Origin: Tillus elongatus
Lineage: Eukaryota; Arthropoda; Insecta; Coleoptera; Cleridae
Assembly (NCBI GenBank): GCA_964006375.1
Contig: OZ023266.1
Span: 64,401,446 to 64,465,445 of the forward strand
Length of the DNA: 64,000 nt
Direction: 5' to 3'
Positions within the stretch are counted from its first letter, which is position 1. The number at the start of each line of letters is the position of its first letter. Shown here in pieces: positions 10,728 through 22,930 of this stretch. A program made the translations under genes and the position numbers. The notes below the pieces were generated by a model, which ran no database searches, had not been told where the DNA came from, and worked only from the letters and a program-made list of their open reading frames with translations.

Positions 10728-13700
10728 ATGCAACCCAAACTACCCTTCTTCTGTTTACCCTCTTTAGGCCTACAAATACTCATTGACAGTGGTGCGTCTG
10801 ATAGCATCATGAATCCAGGTCCGGCTTACGAATTTTTCAGCGAATATCTCTATCAAAAACCCTTCGCCATGAAATCCGTTGGCAAAATTTCCAGAGGTAT
10901 TGACAACATTCAGTTCCCTATATTACAAGAATATGGCATTAAATTCCCCTTCGATTTTCATGTCATGCAATGGCATGATCGTTTCGACGCCTTGATCGGT
11001 TCTGCTCACTTCCAGAAATTGAAAGCACGTATAAACTACGAGACACAGACTATAACGTTAGGCAAGACAGAGATCCCTTTCTATTTCGAACTTAACCCTC
11101 AAAATTTTAAGCCCTTTAAACAAATATGCGTAAATAGTATCAAAATTCCTGTTAACGTAGAAAATGGAACCGTTCTGATTCCCCAACTATCCGACAACAC
11201 CGTAACTGTAGAAGAAGCTATAGCTACTTCTCATTCTGGCATTTGCACAATTCCCATTACAAAAAATACATCTGACAACGTCGAAGTTTACTTCAACGAA
11301 CGAATTAAAGTCACTCCCTTACAAAACTATTACGAACTTAACGAACCCATAAAACAAAACCAACCTAACATTTTAAAACAATTAAGAGTAGAGCATCTTA
11401 ATACCGAAGAAAAATCAAGATTATTTTCCTTATGTAACAAATACAAAAATATATTTTACCATGAAAACAGTGACCTTACGTTCACTAACTGTGTTAAACA
11501 TGACATACGCACAAAAGATGACGAACCAGTACATGTCAAATCCTATCGATATCCCTACAATCTCAAAGTAGAGATTCAAAAACAAATAAAACAGCTATTA
11601 GATAACAAAATTATCAGACCATCTATATCACCATATGCATCTCCTGTATGGATCGTGCCTAAACGCATGGATCAATCGGGAAAACGTAAATGGCGTTTAG
11701 TTATCGACTACAGAAAGCTGAACGAGAAAACCATTAACGACAAATATCCCTTACCTCGAATAGATGAGATACTCGATAGTCTAGGCAAGTGCATGTATTT
11801 CACTACACTTGATTTGGCCCAAGGTTTTCACCAAATTGAATTAGGTGAAAGCAGCATAGAGAAAACTGCCTTTAGCGTTAATAATGGGCACTACGAGTAC
11901 GTGCGCATGCCCTTTGGGTTGCGTAATTCTCCGAGCACTTTCCAGCGCGTAATGGATAATGTCCTTAGGGAATTCCTTTATAAATCATGTTTCGTATACA
12001 TGGATGACATCGTCATTTTTTCTAAGTCCCTACAAGAACATTTGCTACATCTAAAACAGATCTTTTCAAAATTACAAGAAGTTAACCTCAAAGTCCAACT
12101 AGACAAATCCGAATTTCTTCGTAAGGAAGTCGAGTTTCTTGGGCACGTAATCACGACCCACGGAATCCGTCCTAACCCTAATAAAATCAAGGCTATACAG
12201 AACTATCCAATACCAAAATCCCAAAAAGAAATCAAGTCATTCCTCGGATTGATAGGCTACTATCGCCGCTTCATTAAAAATTTCGCAAAAATCCTCTTCC
12301 CCTTAACCAAATGCCTTAAGAAAAACTCCAAAATTGACATTAACGATACAGAGTACGTAAATGCCTTTAGACAAGCCAAAGACCTTATTACAAATTCACC
12401 TATACTGATGTATCCAGACTTTACAAAAACTTTTCACCTGACTACTGACGCTAGTAATATCGCTATAGGAGGCGTTTTGTCACAAAACGACAGGCCCATA
12501 GCTTACTATAGCCGCACTTTAAATTCCGCTGAAAGGAACTACTCAACAATTGAGAAGGAACTCCTTTCAATAGTCGAAAACACTAAGCACTTTAGGCCTT
12601 ACCTTTTTGGAAATAAATTTACGATCGAAACCGATCATAAACCACTTGTATGGTTATTTTCTATTAAAGAGCCAAATTCACGTTTAGTGAAATGGCGTTT
12701 GAAATTAGAAGAGTTCGACTACGAAATTAAATATAAAAGAGGTAAAGAAAACGTAGTAGCCGATGCTTTATCTCGTGTCGAAATCAACGCAGTTGAGGAC
12801 GACGATGATCTGGCATCAATTTTTAATAATCTAGATCCATCAGAGCTTAGAGTATTAAACGACGACGATCTTAAAGATTTAGGTATTAACACTCAGGAAG
12901 ACGAACGACATTCTGACTCACAAACACAACACACTTCTGCAGAAAACCCCGTCTTTACTATGCCCATTTCTGAAAACCCTTTAAATCACTTCAAATATCA
13001 GATAATTATGTATTACGGACCTCATAACGAAATAAAGACAGACAACTTATTTAAAAACAAATGCTACAGAGTATACATCCAAAGACAACACGAACTGCAA
13101 CAGATGACTGACTTCTTAAAATCTTACATCAACCCTAATAATAATTACGGTATATTATTCTTGGACCCACAACTCGAACATTACTTTAGAATAATAGCTT
13201 CCAATCTATTCAATAGTTCGGTTAAAATAATTAAATGTACAAAACGATTACAAGACGTAACGAAACTTACTGAACAAAAAGGAACAATACAAGACTATCA
13301 CGAACAAAACCATAACGGCATTAACGAGACGTACGCACAACTAAAAACAAAATTTTATTGGCCTAACATGAAAATTCAAATTAACGACTTTATTAATAAA
13401 TGCGACGTTTGCCTTCAGGCAAAATATGATCGTAACCCTTACAAACCCCCGTTTCAAGGACCACTGATTGCTTCTAGACCCTTCGAAGTTATACACATCG
13501 ACGTATTCAGCTTTGATAACTGCAAATTCTTAACCATCGTCGATCTGTTCAGTAAATATGCGCAAGCATATTACATTATCGATACTACTGCCCTGACCAT
13601 CGTTAACAAACTACGTCACTTCTTCTCTCACCACAACTACCCTTCTAAGATGGTCTCGGACCCAGGCCGCGAATTTGAAAATGCTGTACTCAAAGAGTTC

Positions 13701-14333
13701 TGTTCCATATTTAAAATCAATTTACACATTACTACCCCTCAAAATCCAAATTCAAATTCTCCCGTAGAACGTTTACATTCGACATTATTAGAAAAAATAC
13801 GTGTACTAAAAATTCAAAACCCAAAAGAAAGCCCCCAATCACTCATGATCACTGCCGTATTGATATACAACCAATCAATACATTCTTCGACAGGCCACTC
13901 TCCTTTCAAACTACTCTACGGCCCATATGATGACATACCACCGATCGATCCTCATCAAACAGTTTTCGAGGAATATAACAATAGACGCTTAAAAGAAATA
14001 CTTCCATTTTACAAGTCTATTTATGAAAAGCAAAAGCATAAAGCAACAGAACGTCTCGAGAAATTCAACGAAACTCGAGAACAAAACATCCAAATTAATG
14101 AAGAAAACGTTGCAGTAAGAGTACCACCAATCCGAAAGGCAGATCCCCTTTATAAAATTCATTCCGACCCTATACAATTACCACGCAATAAAATACTTCT
14201 TCCCCATTCGAGAAAACAAACGGCTCATTTAAATAAAACCAAAAGAACTAAAAAGAAATTTCCTTCTTTACAGCCTGCTGTGCCTATGTCTGAGGACAGC
14301 CCTACTCCTTCAACTTCAACCCATCCAAACTAA
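10728..14333 (+). CDS. pol: Pol polyprotein (protease, RT, RNase H, integrase), provirus 1
   Basis: 1,201 codons from the first ATG; the frame is open from 10665, so the true product probably begins by -1 shift from gag. In order: an aspartic protease with DSG at about residues 20-22; reverse transcriptase with LDLAQGFHQIE and the YMDD catalytic motif at residues 424-427; RNase H with LTTDASN and ETDHKPL; an integrase HHCC finger ending CDVCLQAKYDRNP; and an integrase core with its three acidic residues in HIDVF, SDPGREF and SPVERLHS. All key residues are present and no break is seen. Closest to gypsy/errantivirus pol. Confidence 0.95.
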   Translation: MQPKLPFFCLPSLGLQILIDSGASDSIMNPGPAYEFFSEYLYQKPFAMKSVGKISRGIDNIQFPILQEYGIKFPFDFHVMQWHDRFDALIGSAHFQKLKARINYETQTITLGKTEIPFYFELNPQNFKPFKQICVNSIKIPVNVENGTVLIPQLSDNTVTVEEAIATSHSGICTIPITKNTSDNVEVYFNERIKVTPLQNYYELNEPIKQNQPNILKQLRVEHLNTEEKSRLFSLCNKYKNIFYHENSDLTFTNCVKHDIRTKDDEPVHVKSYRYPYNLKVEIQKQIKQLLDNKIIRPSISPYASPVWIVPKRMDQSGKRKWRLVIDYRKLNEKTINDKYPLPRIDEILDSLGKCMYFTTLDLAQGFHQIELGESSIEKTAFSVNNGHYEYVRMPFGLRNSPSTFQRVMDNVLREFLYKSCFVYMDDIVIFSKSLQEHLLHLKQIFSKLQEVNLKVQLDKSEFLRKEVEFLGHVITTHGIRPNPNKIKAIQNYPIPKSQKEIKSFLGLIGYYRRFIKNFAKILFPLTKCLKKNSKIDINDTEYVNAFRQAKDLITNSPILMYPDFTKTFHLTTDASNIAIGGVLSQNDRPIAYYSRTLNSAERNYSTIEKELLSIVENTKHFRPYLFGNKFTIETDHKPLVWLFSIKEPNSRLVKWRLKLEEFDYEIKYKRGKENVVADALSRVEINAVEDDDDLASIFNNLDPSELRVLNDDDLKDLGINTQEDERHSDSQTQHTSAENPVFTMPISENPLNHFKYQIIMYYGPHNEIKTDNLFKNKCYRVYIQRQHELQQMTDFLKSYINPNNNYGILFLDPQLEHYFRIIASNLFNSSVKIIKCTKRLQDVTKLTEQKGTIQDYHEQNHNGINETYAQLKTKFYWPNMKIQINDFINKCDVCLQAKYDRNPYKPPFQGPLIASRPFEVIHIDVFSFDNCKFLTIVDLFSKYAQAYYIIDTTALTIVNKLRHFFSHHNYPSKMVSDPGREFENAVLKEFCSIFKINLHITTPQNPNSNSPVERLHSTLLEKIRVLKIQNPKESPQSLMITAVLIYNQSIHSSTGHSPFKLLYGPYDDIPPIDPHQTVFEEYNNRRLKEILPFYKSIYEKQKHKATERLEKFNETREQNIQINEENVAVRVPPIRKADPLYKIHSDPIQLPRNKILLPHSRKQTAHLNKTKRTKKKFPSLQPAVPMSEDSPTPSTSTHPN
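14257..14273 (+). other. Candidate env splice acceptor, provirus 1
   Basis: A pyrimidine-rich run ending TTTCCTTCTTTACAG lies inside the end of pol. The env frame is open from 14233, just before it, and continues to 15870. The acceptor phase matches the donor at 8346/8347. Confidence 0.7.
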
Positions 14334-15870
14334 CGGCTATTTCAAAGAATATGTTGGAATCGCCAAAATCCTAAATCACTACCATAGATTTTATTTTTAT
14401 TTTAATCTCACCCTTATAGATGAAAACTATAATCAGTTAATATACAACGCTTATCAGATTAGTGAAATTAAGTCAAATTCCATCAACAAATATTATACAC
14501 GAATTCTAACCAGTCAACTAAGAATCATAAGAAATGAATTACAAAAGTTAACACACACTAGATACAAACGCGGTCTCATAGATGGCGCGGGATCGGTTAT
14601 AAGAATGATCACTGGCAATTTGGACCAGGAGGATCTAAAAGAAATCAATAAAAACGTAGAATCGTTGTATGCTAATCAAGACGAGATAATGGTTCAATTA
14701 GATAACTTGAACTCGTTTGCCAATATAATGACTCAAAGATTCGAAAAGGAACAAGAGTCGATTAACAAAAATTTAGACTCATTAAAAATCACCCTAGATG
14801 TGATGCAACGCGAAACGGAATATAAGGCTGTTGTAGAATTTCAGATAGCACTAAGCTCAAAATTACTAGAAAATATAAAAGTATTACAAAGAACAATTTC
14901 ACTTAGTTTCAATCAATTAACCAACATAGAAATATTTACTGCAAAAGACCTAAAGGTCATTAGAGAACATCTGAAACTCATTTATAATAACGATGAATTA
15001 ATTAGTTTTGACCAAAATCACATTTTCAAAATTTTAGAATTTACCAAATTTAATGTTTTATCTGTAAAAGATACAATTGTGTGCCTCCTGAAGGTTCCTA
15101 TCCTACATCCCACATCAGGAGCATATTTTCGAATCATTCCAACACCTCAAACCAATAGAGTCCTTGTACCACCTGCTTCCTTCTATTTGGAAACACCGCA
15201 GAAAAATCTGTGGACAGCAGAACAATGCCCAGCTGTCGAAGAAGCCATAATATGTACTGACCAACCCCATGAAGAAAGATGCAAATTAGACAACGTATCA
15301 ACATGCCTCTTTGCCACCACAACCAATTCTTACACAGCATCCGTTCAACTCCGAAATGGAAATATCTTACTGATCACTAACCAGAAGACCAGCATCTCAG
15401 AAGAGTGTCCGTCAAGACTAGACAGACAAACTACCACAACCAACACCCTCGTAGCCAGTCAAGAACGATGCAAGATATCTATAAATGGAGAGACTTATGA
15501 AGAAACCAGTCCAAACATTACATGGGTACCCGAGTTGATACAACCCTTACAGCCACAGCCGCAACATATCATAAGATTCAATCCAATTCATCTCAAGGAA
15601 GCCAGCAAGTTGAAAAGTCAGATGGAGCAAAGGAAGCATCACAATGTACTGCATCCTTTGGTACATTCAACACACATGGGAATGACTACCATAATCACCG
15701 TCATCCTAGTGGTCATCTTGTGTTACATCTCCATACATAAGTTCAAGAAGAAGGCCATGCTACGCAAATCAAAAAACCTATGTGCAGCTGAAGAGCTTAC
15801 TGAAAAGAACGAGGACGTCCTTCACATTAGGGATGGAGGAGTTACGTTGCCTGGTAGCCGATTGCTGTAG
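14274..15870 (+). CDS. env: Envelope glycoprotein (env), provirus 1, second exon
   Basis: This is the F-type envelope protein of errantiviruses, a membrane fusion protein. The frame overlaps the last 60 nt of pol, then continues alone. The first in-frame ATG (14605) lies after the cleavage site, so a start must come from the spliced leader exon, which would give about 540 residues. Seen in the sequence: a hydrophobic start just after the acceptor, a furin-type site RYKR at 14560-14571, the following conserved GLIDGAG...GNLD fusion segment, a heptad-like region after it, several Cys in the C-terminal half, and a membrane segment near 15675-15735 followed by a Lys-rich tail. The last ten codons and the stop are in the 3' LTR. 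No break is seen. Confidence 0.88.
15829..15839 (+). other. Provirus 1 polypurine tract
   Basis: AGGGATGGAGG immediately precedes the 3' LTR and would prime plus-strand synthesis. It also codes for the env tail. Confidence 0.8.
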
Positions 15871-16139
15871 GAACAATACCACGACATCCGGCCCGATCTA
15901 GTCCACTCAGCATGACATCGACCTCACACAGTCACAGAGTTCAATCAGAAAGTGCATCATAATCAATCCTAGTTTATAAGTATGAGTTATGTAGATTTAG
16001 AATTCATTCTTTACTTGTCCACGATTAACAACATTCATAGTTCGTTAGTTGTAACTTGTAATTAATCACTTTGTTAATTAATAGTACTTTTTGGGTTTAA
16101 ATAAATTATTTTTTATCATAAAGCCAAAAGGGCCTTATT

Positions 16140-16144
<5 letters not shown>
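15840..16144 (+). repeat. Provirus 1 3' LTR
   Basis: 305 bp, no difference from the 5' LTR found by eye. Its first 31 bases encode the end of env. It is followed by ATAT of the (TA)n tract. Confidence 0.95.

Positions 16145-16217
<73 letters not shown>
16145..16217. repeat. (TA)n core, right of provirus 1
   Basis: Continuation of the tract interrupted by the provirus. Confidence 0.97.
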
Positions 16218-16224
<7 letters not shown>

Positions 16225-16345
16225 AGTCTGAAAACGACCTCGGATTTGGGTTCCAGGGGTCCTAAATAGGGCTCATTTGAAGAATTTTTTTTTCAAAATT
16301 CAAGTCAGGATCTCCTCATTAGTGAATCTTTTAAAGAAAATTCAC
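16218..16345 (-). repeat. TA-hub repeat left arm (minus), 3' host of provirus 1
   Basis: Reverse complement of the arm that precedes (TA)n in other copies, including the GGGCTCATTTGAA phrase and the terminal hairpin block ATTAGTGAAT...ATTCACTAAA. It completes the copy begun at 7430. Confidence 0.8.
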
Positions 16346-16585
16346 TAAAATCAAAATAACTCCAAAACAATAAGATACTATAGGTAAACGACAAACTTAA
16401 TAAAGTTGTGGGGTTTTTGATACTATTTAACATAGCATAAAAATATACAGGATCTTCCATTGAAAAAGGAATCTTTTTGAGTTTCAAGTTTCACCGGTTT
16501 CAGCATATATTTTTAAATTGCTATAGCTTTTAACTAAAATATTTGTTTTGAGGAAGCATTAGCTTAAACGTAGTCTTCCCTTCTA
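16346..16585. other. unassigned AT-rich stretch
   Basis: No gene or repeat recognised. Confidence 0.4.
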
Positions 16586-16589
16586 AATA

Positions 16590-17130
16590 TAGTAAAGAAC
16601 TGGTGTGAGACAGGGTGGCTTAATATCAATCCTCATAACAGTATTTGTCCTATTCACGGACAGAAGGAAACTAAGTGTCAAAGCTTCCACTCTGAATGGA
16701 GCAGCTATACAATTTTCTAATGAAAAACTCTTTCGAGAGTCGCAATGGCAATCTGGACTTGCCGCACACTCATAGGAAACATATGGTGACTGAATCCCAG
16801 GATGAATATACCAAACTGTGGTTAAACCCATGGTCACATATGCATCTATAGTATCGCGACCAAGAACGAAACGATCCACAACATAAGGCAAATTACAAAA
16901 ATTGCAAAAGCTAATCTGTCTTAGAATAACGGGAGCTATGGCATCATGTCCTACAGCTCCAATAGTTGCAATTCTGAATCTTACCCCACTGCATGTATTC
17001 GTGAAGGGAAGTAGCACTAAGTGCCTGAAGACTATTTCAAGGAGACAATTTGAAACCAGGAGGCTTGGTTGGGAAGATGCAGGAGATTATTTGATTGAAG
17101 TAATTCATCTGTTGCATTTACCGGTCACCT
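16590..17130 (+). pseudogene. LINE fragment, I/R1-like ORF2 region after the RT
   Basis: Plus-strand frames give pieces typical of the segment between reverse transcriptase and RNase H in I-like LINEs: a WCETGWLNINPHNS-type start, then ICLRITGAMASCPTA and LTPLHVFVKG in the open part 16902-17110. It contains frameshifts and stops. A 144-codon minus-strand frame over the same bases is a shadow. The fragment ends where the next LINE begins. Confidence 0.7.
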
Positions 17131-18131
17131 TCTGACAACAACTTTGTCCAGCTCTTTGACTACCTTTCTGAAAAAACCGACCATCTGATTTCTAAATATC
17201 CTTCCTTAGAGGTCACTATTCTTGGTGACTTCAATGTCCATAAAAAGGAATGGCTAGGATCTTCAAAAAACGATCCACAAGGAAGAGCAGCGAAGGCCTT
17301 GGCAGTCAGAAATTCTTTAGCCAATATGGTTCAGCAACCTACTTACTTTCCTCGCATCCCAACACACAGCTCAAATCCATTGGATCTCCTTCTTACTACA
17401 AATCCTGACTGCTATAAGATATCAGTCACCGCCCCCCCTGGGTCGCTCAGACCACGGCATGGTCACTGCTTCCTGCCCAATGCAACCCGAGGTCACACAG
17501 TCATCACACCCACGTATCGTTTGGCACTACAACTCCGCGAACTGGGACGAAATGCGAGATTACTTTTCTTCATTTCCATGGGCGTCTGTCTGCTTCCCTC
17601 ATCCTGACCCCTCTGATATCTCACAAAACGTCACCGAAATTATCCAAGCTGGCATGGAATTATTTATTCCACGTACACAGAAAACCTCTGCAGCCACTCA
17701 AAAGACCTGGTTCTCTAAATCCTGTGACAAGGCCAGACTTGAAAAGCTCAAAAAAACTTCTACACAATCCTAGTCAAAAAAAAACCTCAAGCATTTAACG
17801 ACGCAAGAAACCGCTATGTCCGCATTCTTTCTGACGTAAAACACTCGTTTAATAACCACATCAAAAACAAAGTCCTCCTAAGCTCCAACGGCAGCAAACC
17901 CTTCTGGACTCTTGCTAAATCTATTGGGAATAATTTCTGCAAGAGCACGTTCCCACCTCTTGTCTCAGGGGATGAAATTCTTTCTACCGCCCTGTGCAAG
18001 GCTGAACTTTTTGCATCGTTGTTCGCCGGCAATTCTACTCTCAACCCACCTCCAAATGTTCAACCACCAATAGTCCCCAATATCGCGCATAAAATGACGG
18101 ATATAATTTTCAAAACTAAAAGGTACGAAAG

Positions 18132-18843
18132 ATGCTCTCTTCTCTTAATACCAGGAAAGCCTCTGGTCTTGACGAGATCCCAGCAATTGTTCCCAAAAAA
18201 TGCGCACCAGAACTTGCTCCTGTCCTGACTCGTCTGTTCAGACATCTTACAATAGAGGCATATTCCCTAGTAACTGGAAAACTGCTCGAGTACAACCCGT
18301 CCCCAAGAAAGGATCCAAAGCGCTTCCTTGCAACTACATGCATATTTCTCTCCTTTCAGTCGTCTCTAAAGTGATGGAAAAGTATATAAACACCGAATTA
18401 CTAAATTTTTTTGAAAACACAGTCTAATCCACGACAGGCAGTATGGATTGCGTCAGCGCAGATCAACTGCCGACCTCCTTTCCTTTGTCACCCATTCTTG
18501 CAACAAGTCTATGGAACTACACGGTGAATCCCAGATTGTCGCTCTAGACATATCCAAAGGATTTGACCAGGTCTGGCACGCAGCGCTGCTTAATAAACTA
18601 CCGGCCTATGGCCTACTACCAAAAGTCTGTACTTGGACAGCAAATTTCCTCTCCAACCGGAGCATTTCTGTTGTCGTTGATGGTCATAAACTATACCCAA
18701 TTAATGCAGGAATTCCTCAAGATTCAGCTTTGGCCCCTACTTTGTTTCTTCTCCACATCAATGACCTCCTCTCTAGCACATCCAACCCAGTTCACAGTTA
18801 CGCGGACGACCCGCACTCTCCACTCAGATATACAATATTCTGA
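18132..18843 (+). pseudogene. Reverse transcriptase domain of the LINE, frame-broken
   Basis: Open pieces at 18132-18374, 18200-18427 and 18448-18843 lie in different frames. They carry, in order, RKASGLDEIPA, a VSKVMEKY block, the palm motif with Asp in ALDISKGFD and the SYADD active-site box. At least two frameshifts are required, and a TAA at 18425 interrupts the middle. Not functional. Confidence 0.8.
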
Positions 18844-19359
18844 GCCTGTCTCTTTAGCCCAATTAGATGAGGATCGCAGAGGGTTCTATCTCAGTGGATC
18901 TCCAAAAAATATTAGACTGGGGAAGTAGAAAATCTTGTACAATTCAACCCCATCATATCACAGTCTTGCTTTCTTTCTCATAAGAGATACACCAGCCCTA
19001 GACCCATCACAATAAACGACCAAGTTATTCAAAGTATTGAGTCCTTTTCACTTGTTGGCATTTCTGTGGATCGCAATCTCAATTGGCACCAACATGTCAC
19101 ATCAATTGCAGTAGCGGCTGCTTAGAAAATTAGGTTTTCTCTTCCGGGCTCGCAAATACTTTTCACCAGCTAATCTCTGTGCCTTATATATTTCACAGAT
19201 AAGACCAAACCTCGAATACTGCTCCCACATCTGGGTGCAGCTGCCGCTTCTACACTAGCTATCCTGGACTCCATTTAGAAGAGAGCTATACGTCTCATCG
19301 GTGACCCTACCTTCCCCCAAAGGCTGCCATCCCTTGCCCACCGACGTGCCGTTGGTGAC

Positions 19360-19714
<355 letters not shown>

Positions 19715-20544
19715 TTTATAGATATGGGCACGGGCACTGCTCAGATGAGCTTTCTTCCATAGTTCTTCCACCTGCTGCCCCCAGCAGATCTACCAGGGGA
19801 AGAGAGCGAATGCACCCTTTTACTGTCCAGGTCACCAGACATAGAACATCTTGTTATGCCCGCTCTTTTGTCCCGAGGACTTCCAAGTTGTGGAATTCCT
19901 TGCCGGCACATGTTTTTCCTTCTCCCCCGAACCTCCAAACCTTCAAGTCCAGAAATAACAAGTTGCCTCTTTCCTCCTTGTTGACACCCACGGTAGGATA
20001 GTATTTAGGCTGTAAGCCCTCGTGGTGTGTTGTTGAAATAAATAAAATAAAATAAAACATTTTATTTCATTTTTTCACAATAATTCATTTATTTATTGGA
20101 TAATTGATTTCACATTTTGGTAAAAGCTGTTTATTTTGGCAGTAAAAAAACATCTGGTTATTTTTTGTATGTAATGTACTCCTGCACCACCATATTATTT
20201 TCTTTAGTTTTTTAAAGAATAGTGATTTTTGGAAAATGACTTGTTATTTTGAAACAGCATTCAGTTTATTTGTGAAAAAGATTTACTTGTTGCAAGTCGA
20301 TAAATTGCACCATTTTAGAGAAAACTAAGTTTAAGATATTTCTTAAATTTGGAAAATGATACAATACAAATTGGTTGAAAAATATATTGCAGTTACAACT
20401 GTCCTTCTTATAAGAACGGAAAACTAAAACGATATGAAAGTAAACATTGAAAAAATATAACAACATGAAAGATATACCACTTTTGAAAATAACAATTTAA
20501 AAAAATACTATATTAACCTAAAAGCAATATTAAAAAAAATCTTC

Positions 20545-20715
20545 ATTTTAAAGTTGATTTTCGAAATGTCCGCCATTTGCTTCCATGCATTTTCTACACC
20601 TTCCTAAGAAGTTTCTTCTAACTTCGAAGAATGTCGGATGGATTTGCCGCAGCCACTGTTTTTCTGGTATTAACAGTAGAACCAGAATAAACTAGACTCT
20701 TAATATATCCCCGGA
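20545..20715 (-). pseudogene. Mariner-like transposase E, C-terminal piece
   Basis: Minus-strand frames give GYIKSLVYS at the inner edge and the family ending CRKCMEANGGHFENQL near 20570-20630. Frame breaks lie between them. Confidence 0.7.
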
Positions 20716-21020
20716 AATAACGCAGCAAGTGCGTTATGGTAGCGAATTTGCATTGAATGCTTCAAATTTAAATAACTAAATTTTCTATAAACCTAGAAAA
20801 TTGAATTTCGATCTGTGGTAAGCATTTTACCAGGGCAACAAATATTTCATCAAAATAACTTTGTTATTTTTGAGATACGAATTTTTTTTTAATCAAATTA
20901 TTTTTTAGAAAAACTAGTCTGATAGTGCTGGCTAACGAACTCATTCAAGCTATTAATAAAAGAAAGGCACTTGCCGAGTTTCATAAAAATCGGATAATTA
21001 CTTGAGTTGTCGGTTGCATA

Positions 21021-21023
<3 letters not shown>

Positions 21024-21098
<75 letters not shown>
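21024..21098. repeat. (TA)n microsatellite beside H4
   Basis: Lies about 110 bp upstream of the H4 start codon. Confidence 0.97.
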
Positions 21099-21101
<3 letters not shown>

Positions 21102-21192
21102 CGGGTGTCCAAAACTGATTTGACCTGGATGTAGGTCCTAAACCGTTTGAGCGTAGCATTACTACGTCGTCGTTCGTTTGTTGTACCCTTAG

Positions 21193-21522
<330 letters not shown>

Positions 21523-22048
21523 AAGCACCGCAACGAGACGCCTGGCCCGCACCCACGTTATCATCGTGTTTCGACCGACGAAAGGTATTACAAAATAAAA
21601 AATAAAAAAAAAACAAAGTTTTCGACTGTAAAGATACTTCGAAATGACAGCAAAAAAACTTCGAAAAACTCATTCGCAAAAATGTAACCCCGATGGTAAA
21701 ATTTTAAATGACCTCTGTATATTCTTTCATAAACATTTTTGGGATTTTCAATTCCCTATTCAATATTTTTTCCCGATTGAAAATCGGTTAAAAATAGCTA
21801 AGAAAATCAACATTGCTTTTTCATATAAAGCCAATACCTGATTAAATTAAAGCAAATAATTTTTGACAATTATTGAACTATATAATGACTTTATATGAAG
21901 AAAAATGTTCGGGACGCAGCAAGTGCGTTATGCTAGCGAATTTTCATTAAATGCTTCAAATTTGAATAACTCAATTTTCTATAAACCTATAAAGTTGAAT
22001 TTTGGTCAGTAGTAAGATCCTTCCCAAGGCAACATATCCACCATATTT

Positions 22049-22052
<4 letters not shown>

Positions 22053-22129
<77 letters not shown>
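22053..22129. repeat. (TA)n core of the H4-bearing TA-hub copy
   Basis: Flanked by the reverse-complement left arm on its right side, starting AAATTCAAATGGACC. Confidence 0.97.
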
Positions 22130-22132
<3 letters not shown>

Positions 22133-22254
22133 TCAAATGGACCTTTGTTTCGGAATCTAGGGGCCCAAATTCGCGCTCATTTGAAAACCTTTTTACAAAG
22201 TCTCACCATTGATACCTCTCTATTAGTGCATTTTTTTTAATAAAAATTCTCCAA

Positions 22255-22930
22255 AAATCCAGAGGATTTAAATTTGAACTGGGTGGAGGCCGTGGATGTT
22301 TACTTCCTCGTCCAAGCCATCGATGGGGGAATACTTTATTCAAAAAATTTGGTACTGCTATGGGCTAGTAGGCAGGGGCGCCATCTTGTAAGTACCTCAT
22401 ATGAAACCTCTATTTATAGGAACATCCTCTAACAGATCCAATAAATTATGCTCGAGAACCAAGTAATTCTGTCCACTCAGTGTTGCTGCAAATTCAAATA
22501 GTCCTACAAGGCTATCTTTAACTATACCAAACCAAACAATTTAATTTCGTGCTAAAAGTGACGAATTCTCGTAGTGTTCGAGTTTTCTTAAGCCCACGTG
22601 TGACAATTTTTTTCGTTCTCGTAAATATTGCCTCATCAGTAGATAGAATTTTACTTACAAAAAGTGGATCATGTATATTTTTATTTAAGATGAATTCACA
22701 AAAATGTGCTTTTGCTTAAAGATTACCTGGCAGTAAGTTTTGGACTGGAGAAAAATGGTACGGGTATAATTTTTGTTCCTGTAAAATGTTAAACATAGTA
22801 CCCTGACTCAGTCCAGCATTGGCAGACATACGGAGGATACCACTTGTTGTTGGATCATTTTGAACACTATTTAATACCGCTTCCCTCTGCTGAATAGTTC
22901 GAACCACATGTCAACAGATCAGAAAACAGC
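22255..22930 (-). pseudogene. Mariner-like transposase E, N-terminal and middle part
   Basis: The minus strand starts with a helix-turn-helix region (QQREAVLNSVQNDPTTSG, GTMFNILQEQKLYPYH) at 22907-22716. It then continues in several frames with SLVGLFEFAATLSGQNYL and a LLDLLEDVPIN block, ending at SSNLNPLDF, where the usual SPDLNPLDF has lost its first Asp. Multiple stops and shifts; dead. Confidence 0.75.

Larger units (their letters stand above)
7883..16144 (+). mobile_element. Provirus 1: complete errantivirus-type (env-bearing Ty3/gypsy) LTR element
   Basis: An 8,262-bp element in the order LTR, primer-binding site, long leader, gag, pol, env, polypurine tract, LTR. The LTRs run AGTTAC...TTAACT, the AGT...ACT ends known from gypsy-group errantiviruses, and are 305 bp each with no difference found by eye. 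All three genes are open with no internal stop. Gag and pol are in -1 relation, and env overlaps the end of pol and is reached by splicing. It lies inside a (TA)n tract, in line with the known preference of gypsy integrase for alternating pyrimidine-purine targets. Inference: a young, possibly competent insertion. Confidence 0.93.

Noticed and set aside
16583..17017. 144-codon Cys-containing frame on the minus strand
   Set aside because: The plus strand of the same bases reads as an I-like LINE segment (RITGAM, LTPLHVF), so this is its antisense shadow; it also starts at a non-ATG codon.
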